Assembly: GCA_021823625.1 (NCBI GenBank)
Contig: JAKANS010000040.1
Coordinates: 1 to 38,098, forward strand
Source: a bacterium
GTDB lineage: Bacteria; Verrucomicrobiota; Verrucomicrobiia; Limisphaerales; J093
Direction of reading: 5' to 3'
DNA length: 38,098 bases
The notes beneath the pieces are model-generated. The model was not told the DNA's origin. It searched no databases and saw only the letters and a program-made list of their open reading frames with translations. Below, piece by piece: positions 1-7,100 of this stretch; position 1 is the stretch's first letter; every line of letters begins with the position of its first letter. Made by a program: the position numbers and the translations under genes.

Positions 1-402
1 TCATGACCCCAGTCCAGGCCGATCCAGGCGCCGGGCGCCGGGCCGGCGGCGTTGTTGACCGGCTGGTGGGTCGAGCAAAGACGGCGGCTCGGCCCCAGCC
101 GGTGAACAACGCCGGAGAGGCTATACGAGAGCTACACCGGCGAGGCGTTCCGCGGCTGGGGGAGGGAGCCGTGGCCCCGTCTGGAAGTTGCGGTGGTCCA
201 GCGCTCGGACAAGGTCCGCGGCGGCGGCGTCCTCCCGCGGCGTCGGGTGGGCGAGCGGCCGTTGGGCGGGCGGATGCGCCCCCGGCGTCTGGTCCGGGAC
301 GACGCGCGCACCGAATCGCGGGCGGAGGCCTGGATTCACCTGGCCAGGCTTCGCCTTCAACTCCGCCGCCGGGCCTGAGCGACCAATGCCGTTCGAGAGT
401 TT
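1..402. other. Region without a supportable gene
   Basis: Several GC-driven open frames cross this stretch on both strands, but none has a recognisable motif, a convincing start or a hydrophobic/hydrophilic pattern like a folded protein. One minus-strand frame, read from about 60 down to 1, ends in a segment (AWIGLDWG) resembling those in secreted carbohydrate-binding or discoidin-like domains, so the window edge may cut a secreted-protein gene. I cannot support more than that. A GC-rich hairpin at 42-115 is listed separately. Confidence 0.4.
42..115. repeat. Imperfect inverted repeat (long hairpin)
   Basis: Bases 51-66 (GTTGTTGACCGGCTGG) pair with 95-110 (CCAGCCGGTGAACAAC) with one mismatch. 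The pairing extends outward into CCGGCG/CGCCGG after a 3-base bulge. The loop is 28 nt. There is no T-tract, so this is not a classical terminator. It may be a REP-like element or a decayed IS end. Confidence 0.5.
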
Positions 403-543
403 TCAAACAGGCGCTAACCAAACTTCTGGAGGCAAGCTAGCTTTGGTCCAGTAGTTGCCGTAGTCGATGGTTATTGCCTGGGCCGTAAAGCCCATCGCCG
501 CCACCGTTGCAGTCGCGAGTATAAGTTGCATCAGTTTCCTCAT
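403..543 (-). CDS. Short secreted peptide, possibly a truncated gene
   Basis: This minus-strand ORF encodes 46 residues. Residues 1-23 look like a signal peptide: Arg-Lys at positions 2-3, a hydrophobic core and an A-Q-A cleavage site. About 23 mature residues containing the segment IDYGNYW follow, then a TGA stop. A purine-rich GAAAGGG lies 6 nt upstream of the ATG at 543; an in-frame ATG at 549 overlaps it. The mature part is too short for a normal secreted domain. The frame stays open for about 90 codons after the TGA but changes to a Pro/Arg/Ala-rich composition, so the gene is either genuinely tiny or truncated. No family is recognised. Confidence 0.35.
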   Translation of the reverse strand: MRKLMQLILATATVAAMGFTAQAITIDYGNYWTKASLPPEVWLAPV

Positions 544-549
544 AGGCAT

Positions 550-1190
550 CCCTTTCGTTGTCCTCGTTTGTCTGTCTTACACCAAGTTGTTTTGTCGTTT
601 CGCCGCCACCGCGTTTCTGACCCTATAAGCAAGAGCCATGCTGAGCATGGCGCAGGTTGGCAATCGCAAGGGTTCCAAATCTGGAATACATTGGAGATTA
701 ACAGGTTGCTGCCGATCCAGTTTTTGCGCGAAATGGTCGGGAACCAAGCCAGTCGCCGGCCAGACTGTAAGCCTTGCCGACACCGGTCGTGATCTCGATG
801 CAGTCTCAACGCGTATCTTTCTGCCGTGCAGTCGCCTATCAGGACAAGTTGGCGAGTGTAAGCCGGACCGACGGTTGTCGCCAAACCGCCAAGCGCTTCA
901 GCCGGTTCCAGCAGGCCCCGGAACATTGGCCGATGTCTTTAAACTGTTTATGGCTCAGCGTGTTGTGACGGCGTCAGCGCTGTCTCACAACGGCGACCGC
1001 GGGCGCAGCCACGGACGTCAGTCCGTGCCGATATCGCCCCAAGGCACAGATCCCGGTGTAGCCTCAGGGCCGTGAGAGGAAGTATGCGCCGTCTGACGTC
1101 GGCGGCTACGGGACGCGGTTTAAAGGCGGCGCTTGACGCCAGTCAAGGGCAGCGAGTTGGCAGGAGCGCAGTTTTCTGCCGAACGAAGCC
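550..1190. other. Intergenic stretch, no recognised gene
   Basis: Base composition is lower in GC than the rest of the window, and the overlapping frames on both strands (up to 145 codons) have no recognisable motifs. The only structure I can support is the hairpin at 1010-1027. A second related string (TCTGACGTCGGCGGCTAC) lies near 1093-1110. Both recall short palindromic strings common in verrucomicrobial intergenic DNA. Confidence 0.4.
1010..1027. repeat. Small perfect hairpin
   Basis: The arms CACGGAC (1010-1016) and GTCCGTG (1021-1027) pair perfectly around a GTCA loop. No T-tract follows on either strand. A related palindromic core (TGACGTCA) occurs near 37677-37684, so this may belong to a short dispersed palindrome family. 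Confidence 0.5.
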
Positions 1191-2636
1191 ATGCACATGA
1201 ACACCGAGCAGCTTTACCGCGAACGCCTGAGCCGCTACGTCGCCGCGATGCGCAACGAGAAGCCGGACCGCGTGCCGATCCGGCCCTTCGTAGCCGAGTT
1301 CACCGCCACCGCCACCGGCATGACCTGCCAGGAAGTCGTCCACGACTACAATCGCGCCTTCGAGGCGGCTGTGAGGTGCGCCAAGGACTTCGATTGGGAC
1401 GCCGTCGTGCCGAACATGGTCTATGTCTGGACCGGCCTGACCCAGGCGATGAACCTGCGGTATTACGGCATTCCCGGCATTGGCATCCCGGCGGACAAGG
1501 GCTTCAACTACATCGAGCCGCCCGAAGCCCAGGCCTGGATGCGCGAGGACGAGTACGACCACCTCATCGCCGACCCCACTGGATTCCTGTACGAGGTGTG
1601 GTTCCCGCGCGTTTGCGCCGATGCGGTCAAGCCGGGGTCGCCGAACACTTACCGGAACAACCTCGCGTTCGTGAAAGGCGGCATGGCGATGATGCAGTAT
1701 TTCTACGCGTTCGGCCCGCAAATCGCCCGGCTGCGGAGCGAATGCGGTACGGCGTCCGCCATCGCCGGCATCTTCAAGGCACCGTTCGACATCATCGCGG
1801 ACAAGCTGCGCGGTTACGTGGGCCTGACAATGGACATGCACACGCAGCCGAACAAGGTGCTCAAGGCTTGCGAGGCGCTGATGCCGCACTTGGTCAACGT
1901 GGGCCTTACCACCGCCGACCCGGCGAAGCAGGTGCCGATCGGCTTTTGGATGCACCGCGGTTGCGTGCCGTTCATCAACCCGCGGCAGTTCGACTCGCAT
2001 TACTGGCCGACGCTCAAGCCGTGCATCGAGGAGTTTTGGAAGCAGGGTCACCAGACGCTCTTCTACGGCGAAGGCAAGTGGCGGCATCACTTCGACGCCT
2101 TCCGCGAACTGCCGGGCCGCAGCATCGTCTATCACTGCGACCAGGACGACATCTTCGAGGTGCACCGCAAGCTGCACGACAAGTTCGCGATCAGCGGCGG
2201 CATCCCAAACGTGCTCCTGAGCTATGGAAAGCCGGAGGAGGTGCGGGACTTCGTGAAGCGCGTGCTGGCGGAGGTGGCGAAAGACGGCGGGTACATCATG
2301 GACGCTGGCGCGATCATGCAGGACGACGTGCGCGTCGAGAACATGCAGGCGCTGACCGAGACGACCCGCGAGTTCGGCGGTTACGAGAGTCCCGGCTACG
2401 TGGTCACGCCGCCGGAGAAGACGATCGGCCCACAACCGACGGCGGAGGATCTCCAGCGGCCCGGCCTGGCCAATCCCGCGAAGACGCTGAAACCTCCCGG
2501 CACCTGCCTGCCCTGGGAGGAAAAGGTCAAGGAACTGCCGCCGATCACCGGCGATCCCGACTTGGTCAAGCGCGTGTGGCAGCAGACCGATGCGCTGGGG
2601 AACGTCTTCATCTGGCAGTGCCTGCTGAGCTTCTGA
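1191..2636 (+). CDS. Uroporphyrinogen decarboxylase (URO-D) family protein
   Basis: The 481-residue product fits the URO-D superfamily (TIM barrel), whose members include true heme-pathway decarboxylases and many corrinoid-dependent methyltransferases. The N-terminus has the typical 'R...A..NEKPDRVPIRPF' pattern at residues 12-32. The protein is well over 100 residues longer than a typical HemE, and no heme genes lie nearby. I therefore infer one of the expanded URO-D-like families seen in Verrucomicrobiota and Planctomycetota, possibly demethylating or catabolic, rather than HemE. No signal peptide is visible, so it is probably cytoplasmic. ATG 1191 was chosen; a second in-frame ATG at 1197 is equally possible, and there is no clear Shine-Dalgarno. 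The substrate cannot be named. Confidence 0.8.
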   Translation: MHMNTEQLYRERLSRYVAAMRNEKPDRVPIRPFVAEFTATATGMTCQEVVHDYNRAFEAAVRCAKDFDWDAVVPNMVYVWTGLTQAMNLRYYGIPGIGIPADKGFNYIEPPEAQAWMREDEYDHLIADPTGFLYEVWFPRVCADAVKPGSPNTYRNNLAFVKGGMAMMQYFYAFGPQIARLRSECGTASAIAGIFKAPFDIIADKLRGYVGLTMDMHTQPNKVLKACEALMPHLVNVGLTTADPAKQVPIGFWMHRGCVPFINPRQFDSHYWPTLKPCIEEFWKQGHQTLFYGEGKWRHHFDAFRELPGRSIVYHCDQDDIFEVHRKLHDKFAISGGIPNVLLSYGKPEEVRDFVKRVLAEVAKDGGYIMDAGAIMQDDVRVENMQALTETTREFGGYESPGYVVTPPEKTIGPQPTAEDLQRPGLANPAKTLKPPGTCLPWEEKVKELPPITGDPDLVKRVWQQTDALGNVFIWQCLLSF

Positions 2637-2660
2637 GGCATCGCGGCAGGCGACAACCCG

Positions 2661-2870
2661 GGTGGGGCGAGACTCTGTCGAGCCCTGCAATATCCGCCAC
2701 AGAGGCACCGAGGCTCGGAGTGTGAATTAAGAACTCAGGAAAGCCGGAAACCAGAGACCGCGGTTCCTGAGTTCCTGACTTCCTAATTGACTCTCTGTGT
2801 CTCCGCGACTCCGCCGAGCCCTGACTGTTGGCTCAGGTCGATTGCAGGGCTCGACAGAGTCTCGCCCACC
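2661..2870. repeat. Large inverted repeat between convergent genes
   Basis: A 31-nt arm (2661-2691) is repeated in inverted orientation as a 30-nt arm (2841-2870). The match is complete apart from one extra G in the left arm. The core is GCGAGACTCTGTCGAGCC. Inside lies a second nested inverted pair: AACTCAGGAA near 2730-2740 against TTCCTGAGTT near 2764-2773, flanked by TTAA/TTAG-type AT-rich ends. The structure fills the gap between the convergent URO-D and alcohol dehydrogenase genes. It could be a MITE/REP-type element and could also act as a bidirectional transcription barrier. Confidence 0.75.
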
Positions 2871-2875
2871 GGTGT

Positions 2876-3913
2876 TCAGAACCGGTCGATTACCGTCACG
2901 CCAACACCTTGGAACTCGCCCATGCCGGTCAGCTCGGCAACGGATTCTTCGAGGCTGACTGTCTTTCGCACCAGCTTGCGCGGGTCGAGTTTGCCAGCGC
3001 GGATCAGGTCGAGCATCGCCGGGTAATCATGGGCCGGCATCCCATGGCTGCCGCGGATTTCGAGTTCGCGGGCGATGACCAGGTGCATCGGCAACGGCGG
3101 GTCACGGTCTTCGGCCAGGAGCAATCCGACCTGCACGTGCCGGCCGCGTTTGCGGAGGCAGGCGATCGAGTTGGCGCAAGTCGCGTGGCTGCCCAGCGCA
3201 TCGAGCGAGAGGTGCGCGCCGCCAGTCAAGTCGTGGATCGCGGCCGGAACGTCGTCCACCTGTCGCGCGTTCAGCGTGTGCGTCGCGCCCAGCGTTTCGG
3301 CAAACGCCAGCGTTTCGTCCTTCACGTCCACGGTAATCACCTGGGCGCCCGCCGCTACAGCGATCATCACCACCGCCAGGCCCACGCCGCCGCAACCGTG
3401 CACCGCCACCCATTCGCCGGGCGCGACGCGGCCTTGATGCACCACCGCGCGGAAGGACGTGATGAACCGGCAGCCCAGGCTGGCCGCGGCGACGAAATCG
3501 AGTTCCTCCGGCAGGCGAACCAGGTTCGTGTCCGCGTAACGGAGCGCGACGTATTCCGCGAACGAACCCCACGCGGTGAAACCGGGCTGGAAGTAGTCGT
3601 CGCAGATGTGCGGTTGACCCGCCTGGCATTGGGGACAGCGCCCGCAGCCGCCCGCGAAGGGCACGGTCACGCGCTCGCCCGGTCGCCAGCGGCGCACATC
3701 CGCGCCGACTGCCGCAACCACGCCCGCCAGTTCGTGACCGGGAACGTGCGGCAGGCGGATGTCCGGATCGTGGCCCATCCAGCCGTGCCAATCGCTGCGG
3801 CAGATGCCGTTTGCCGCCACGCGGACCACGACGCCGTCGGCCGGCGGTGTGGGGTCGGGCACCTGGCAGATCCGCATCGGCCCGGCGAACTGTTCGTAAA
3901 GGGCGGCTTTCAT
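2876..3913 (-). CDS. Zinc-dependent alcohol dehydrogenase (MDR family)
   Basis: The 345-residue product is a medium-chain dehydrogenase/reductase. Catalytic-zinc ligands are visible as Cys38, His60 and Glu61 (GHE motif). The structural zinc loop has Cys90, Cys93, Cys96 and Cys104. The Rossmann motif GCGGVG is at 173-178, and an Asp at 196 ending the second strand favours NAD over NADP. It should oxidise a primary or secondary alcohol, or reduce the aldehyde. The frame is open back to 4045, but that extension is Ala/Pro/Arg-rich noise; ATG 3913 gives the family N-terminus (MKAALYE) and sits 10 nt after a good promoter. The substrate is unknown. It converges on the URO-D gene and is divergent from the phosphatase gene. 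Confidence 0.9.
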   Translation of the reverse strand: MKAALYEQFAGPMRICQVPDPTPPADGVVVRVAANGICRSDWHGWMGHDPDIRLPHVPGHELAGVVAAVGADVRRWRPGERVTVPFAGGCGRCPQCQAGQPHICDDYFQPGFTAWGSFAEYVALRYADTNLVRLPEELDFVAAASLGCRFITSFRAVVHQGRVAPGEWVAVHGCGGVGLAVVMIAVAAGAQVITVDVKDETLAFAETLGATHTLNARQVDDVPAAIHDLTGGAHLSLDALGSHATCANSIACLRKRGRHVQVGLLLAEDRDPPLPMHLVIARELEIRGSHGMPAHDYPAMLDLIRAGKLDPRKLVRKTVSLEESVAELTGMGEFQGVGVTVIDRF

Positions 3914-3923
3914 TGGCCGCCGC

Positions 3924-3952
3924 AAGCTACCGGGGCGTCGCGATAGGCTCAA
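3924..3952 (-). promoter_or_regulatory. Promoter of the alcohol dehydrogenase gene
   Basis: On the minus strand, TTGAGC (3952-3947) is separated by exactly 17 nt from TAGCTT (3929-3924). Only 10 nt lie between the -10 box and the ATG at 3913, so the transcript would have at most a few leader bases. There is no Shine-Dalgarno. Confidence 0.55.
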
Positions 3953-3995
3953 TCTCACAGCGTCGCAACTGCCGGTAGAATCTTGATTTGGTGGC

Positions 3996-4015
3996 GGCGG
4001 TGCTGCTGCACCGCC
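3996..4015. repeat. GC-rich hairpin in a divergent intergenic region
   Basis: The arms GGCGGTGC (3996-4003) and GCACCGCC (4008-4015) pair perfectly around a TGCT loop, between the divergent dehydrogenase and phosphatase promoters. It could be a regulatory or REP-like structure. No T-tract follows. Confidence 0.45.
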
Positions 4016-4079
4016 CCGCGCCGCCGCAGCGGCGCAGCCACCCATTCGAGATCAGAACACAACCCGACGGCCTCAGCTT

Positions 4080-4108
4080 TTGACAGCCCTGGCCCCGACC
4101 TTTAGCCT
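4080..4108 (+). promoter_or_regulatory. Promoter of the secreted phosphatase gene
   Basis: TTGACA (4080-4085) is 17 nt from TAGCCT (4103-4108). The start codon at 4117 follows the -10 box by 8 nt, so transcription would begin at or next to the ATG. Confidence 0.65.
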
Positions 4109-4116
4109 GCCGCCCG

Positions 4117-7053
4117 ATGCCTCGCCTTGTCTATTTGGTGATGCTCGCGCTTTGCGGCGGCCTGGCGGCCCAAGACTTGGGCTTGGTGCGCGTGGCCGAT
4201 GTCTGGCGCTGGCAGCCGGCGCTGCAAAACTCCGTGCCGATCGCGGACGGCTGGCAGGACGTGGGGTTTGCGGACGGTGCGTGGCCCGCGGGCCCGGCCG
4301 GTTTTACCGTGCTCGCCTACGGTCGCGAGGCGACGGTCGTGAGCGCCGGCCCGGTGTGTTTGCGCCGCACCTTCCACGTGGACAATCCGGCGAGCGTCGT
4401 GTGGCTGGTACTGCGGGCCGATTGGAGCGGCGGTTTCGTGGCCTATCTGAATGGCGCGGAAATCGCCCGGCGCAATCTCGACGGCGCCCCCGGACAACCG
4501 GTGCCGTTCGATGCCGTGCCTTCGGCGCACGCATCGGGTGCTGCCGAAGAACTAGATTGCACGGCCGGCATCCCGGTGCTGCGCGCAGGTGAGAACGTGC
4601 TGGCCATTCAGTGGCATCCGCCGCCGGGTGTGTCGGGCACGTCGCTGGTTCCTGAGTTGCTGGCGAATTTCACGCGCGGGCCATTCGTGCAATGCACGAC
4701 CCCGACCTCTCAAGTGGTGGCCTGGCGGACGCCCGTGCTGGCCAGCACCGAGGTGGAGTTCGGCGAAACCGACGCCCTCGGCCAGCGGTTCACCGATCCG
4801 GCGGCGGTCACAAATCACGCCGCAATCCTGACCGGCCTCCAGCCGGATCGCACCTATTGCTACCGTTTGCGCAGCAGCGACGGCACCCGCGAAGCCGTGT
4901 CGCCCGTGCTAGGTTTTCGCACGCTCAAAACCGCGGGGCCGTTGCGTTTCGTCGTGACGGCGGACACCGGCGGCGGCGCGCGCGCGCAGTTCGGGGTGGC
5001 GGCGGCGATGCGCGCGGCGACCCCGGACTTGGTGCTCCTCGCGGGCGACACGGTTTATCCGCGCTTCTCGGATGCGCTGGCGGACCAGCGCTTCTTCAGC
5101 GTGTACCGGCAGCAGATGACCGGGACACCATTCTTTCTAGTCGGTGGCAACCACGACGTGGTTTACAGCCCGCCGGGGCCGTTTTTCGACGCGTTCTACC
5201 TGCCGACGAATTCCGTTCCACTCGTGGACCACGCCCTCGCCGGCACCGGGCCGGAGTACTACTACTCGTTCGACCACGGCGACGCGCACTTCACCGGTTT
5301 GTACGTGCCGCTTTACTACACCTGGCTGGAGTTCCGCGAAGGTTCGCCGCAATGGCGCTGGCTCGACGCCGATCTCGCGGCTAGCGCCAAGCCATGGAAA
5401 TTTATCTTTCTGCACCTGCCGCTGATGAGTTCCGGCCCGCACGCCACCGACGACTATAACTTCAATGGTCTTCGCGATTCGGACGAACTCGCGGCCGTGT
5501 TGCTGCCGCTGGCGCGCCGTCACGGCGTGCAAATGATCTTCTCCGGCCACGATCACGGGTACGAGCGATTCCACCCGGTGGACGGCGTGCAGTGCGTGGT
5601 GAGCGGCGGCGGCGGCGGCGCGCTTTATCCGGCGGCGACCCCCGCCCCGGAAAGCGCGCAGTTCCAGTCCCGTTGGCATTGCCTCCAAGTGGACGTAACC
5701 GGCGATGCGTTGCACCTGCAGGCGCTGGACGCGAACGGCGCCCGTTTTGACGAACTGTTTCTCCAGCGCGTGCCCCCCGGGCCACGCGTTTATCAGACGG
5801 CCTGGCACACGCCATTGCTGGAACCGGACACGCTGCCGGACGGCGATGGCAACCTGACGGGGCAGCGGTTCGACTTCGTGGGCGAGCCGATTCCCACCGC
5901 CACCGGCGAGTTCTCGAACCTTGGCCGGGTCTGGGTGAACCAGGACCACGACCATCTCTACGTGGGCTTCGAGCAAGTGGAAATTCCCCGCGACGGCAAC
6001 GTGTTCCTGTTCGTCGAAAACCCGGCGCTCGCCGGTGTGGGCACCCTGGCCGGGCTCGGCAACGGCGTCGTGGATCCGGCCGGCGAAGGCGCCGACGGCC
6101 TCGACTTCCTGGAGAATCTCGCGTTCAAGGAATTCAAACCCAACATCGCCTGCGTACTCGGCGACGAGTTCGCGGACGGGCAATTCCGCAGTTTTCTCCG
6201 CACGAACATCCTCGCCCATCCGCTCGGGCCGCCGACCGTCACCACCAACCTCGCCCTGGACATCGGCCAGGGAGTATTCCGGCTCGACGCCACGTTCAGT
6301 GACGTGGCGGGCGCGCGGAGCCAACAGTTCAACCGTTCGCCGCAATCCGGCACCGCGCCCAACGAGCAGAACGCCGATTTGATCGGCGTTGCCATTCCGC
6401 TGGCGGCGCTGGGCCTGCACAGCGGCGAGACCGTCAAGCTTGGCGCTGTGGTGGGCGGGGGCACGTTCGCCACGAACGCCGAGGCCCAAACGCGCTGGCT
6501 GGACTCGAGTTACCTTGGCGCCAGCCTCGACGGTTCCGGAATGGGATCCGTGGTTCTGGAAGGCATTTCCGTGCAGCTCGGCCCCGACCTCGACCCCGAC
6601 GGCGACGGCCTGACGACCGACGACGAACTCACCTTCGGCACAAATCCCGAGAAGGCGGACACCGACGGCGATGGCCTGCCCGACGGCTGGGAACTGGCGC
6701 ACAGCCTGAGCCCGCTCCGCACGGAAGGTCGCGACGGCGCGCAGGGCAACCCGGACGGCGACGGCCTGGACAATGCCGCGGAATTCGCCACCGGCACGGA
6801 TCCGCAGAACCCGGCGTCGGTGTTCCGCCTCACCGCCCGGCGCCTGCCGGATGGCCAGACCGAATTTCAGTGGCCCGCGGTGCCGGGGCGGCGCTACCAG
6901 TTCGAGTGGGCAGCCGACGCGAACGGAGTCTTCCTGGCCCTCGAAGGACCGGGTTTGCCGCGCGAGGCGACCCACCACCTCGAGGCGCTGGTGTTGACCG
7001 CAGCGGACGTCGGCGGCGACGCGCGGTTTTACCGGCTGCGCTTATTGCCGTAG
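4117..7053 (+). CDS. Secreted calcineurin-like metallophosphatase, multidomain
   Basis: The 978-residue protein starts with a signal peptide (about 1-19, ending LAAQ). An N-terminal beta-rich region (about 20-190) precedes a purple-acid-phosphatase-type fibronectin-like domain (about 195-270). The catalytic core follows: Asp283 (TADTGG), Gly-Asp 310-311, GGNHD 343-347, His433, and GHDHGYER 477-484 with His478 and His480. These are the dimetal ligands of the calcineurin-like fold. After a further beta-rich region come Asp-rich calcium-binding repeats of thrombospondin type 3 style (about 823-895; DPDGDGL, DTDGDGLPDGWE). A C-terminal domain common in verrucomicrobial secreted proteins ends the chain. 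It is likely an extracellular or periplasmic phosphomonoesterase or phosphodiesterase; the substrate is unknown. Transcribed alone from a near-leaderless promoter. Confidence 0.88.
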   Translation: MPRLVYLVMLALCGGLAAQDLGLVRVADVWRWQPALQNSVPIADGWQDVGFADGAWPAGPAGFTVLAYGREATVVSAGPVCLRRTFHVDNPASVVWLVLRADWSGGFVAYLNGAEIARRNLDGAPGQPVPFDAVPSAHASGAAEELDCTAGIPVLRAGENVLAIQWHPPPGVSGTSLVPELLANFTRGPFVQCTTPTSQVVAWRTPVLASTEVEFGETDALGQRFTDPAAVTNHAAILTGLQPDRTYCYRLRSSDGTREAVSPVLGFRTLKTAGPLRFVVTADTGGGARAQFGVAAAMRAATPDLVLLAGDTVYPRFSDALADQRFFSVYRQQMTGTPFFLVGGNHDVVYSPPGPFFDAFYLPTNSVPLVDHALAGTGPEYYYSFDHGDAHFTGLYVPLYYTWLEFREGSPQWRWLDADLAASAKPWKFIFLHLPLMSSGPHATDDYNFNGLRDSDELAAVLLPLARRHGVQMIFSGHDHGYERFHPVDGVQCVVSGGGGGALYPAATPAPESAQFQSRWHCLQVDVTGDALHLQALDANGARFDELFLQRVPPGPRVYQTAWHTPLLEPDTLPDGDGNLTGQRFDFVGEPIPTATGEFSNLGRVWVNQDHDHLYVGFEQVEIPRDGNVFLFVENPALAGVGTLAGLGNGVVDPAGEGADGLDFLENLAFKEFKPNIACVLGDEFADGQFRSFLRTNILAHPLGPPTVTTNLALDIGQGVFRLDATFSDVAGARSQQFNRSPQSGTAPNEQNADLIGVAIPLAALGLHSGETVKLGAVVGGGTFATNAEAQTRWLDSSYLGASLDGSGMGSVVLEGISVQLGPDLDPDGDGLTTDDELTFGTNPEKADTDGDGLPDGWELAHSLSPLRTEGRDGAQGNPDGDGLDNAAEFATGTDPQNPASVFRLTARRLPDGQTEFQWPAVPGRRYQFEWAADANGVFLALEGPGLPREATHHLEALVLTAADVGGDARFYRLRLLP

Positions 7054-7062
7054 CCGCCAACC

Positions 7063-7091
7063 TTCCCAAACCGCGCCGGGCAGGCTAAGAC
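7063..7091 (+). promoter_or_regulatory. Promoter of hrpB
   Basis: TTCCCA (7063-7068) lies 17 nt from TAAGAC (7086-7091), and the ATG follows the -10 box by 9 nt. The same compact geometry is seen at several other genes here. Confidence 0.4.
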
Positions 7092-7100
7092 AACCGCGCC

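Noticed and set aside
1143-2708. Minus-strand ORF of 521 codons opposite the URO-D gene
   Set aside because: Shadow of the URO-D frame, His/Arg/Val-rich, without a recognisable family.
2828-3946. Plus-strand ORF of 372 codons opposite the alcohol dehydrogenase
   Set aside because: The minus strand has zinc ligands and a Rossmann motif in the right places; this frame has none.
5137-6978. Minus-strand ORF of 613 codons opposite the secreted phosphatase
   Set aside because: Shadow frame; the plus strand has a signal peptide, catalytic motifs and a good promoter.
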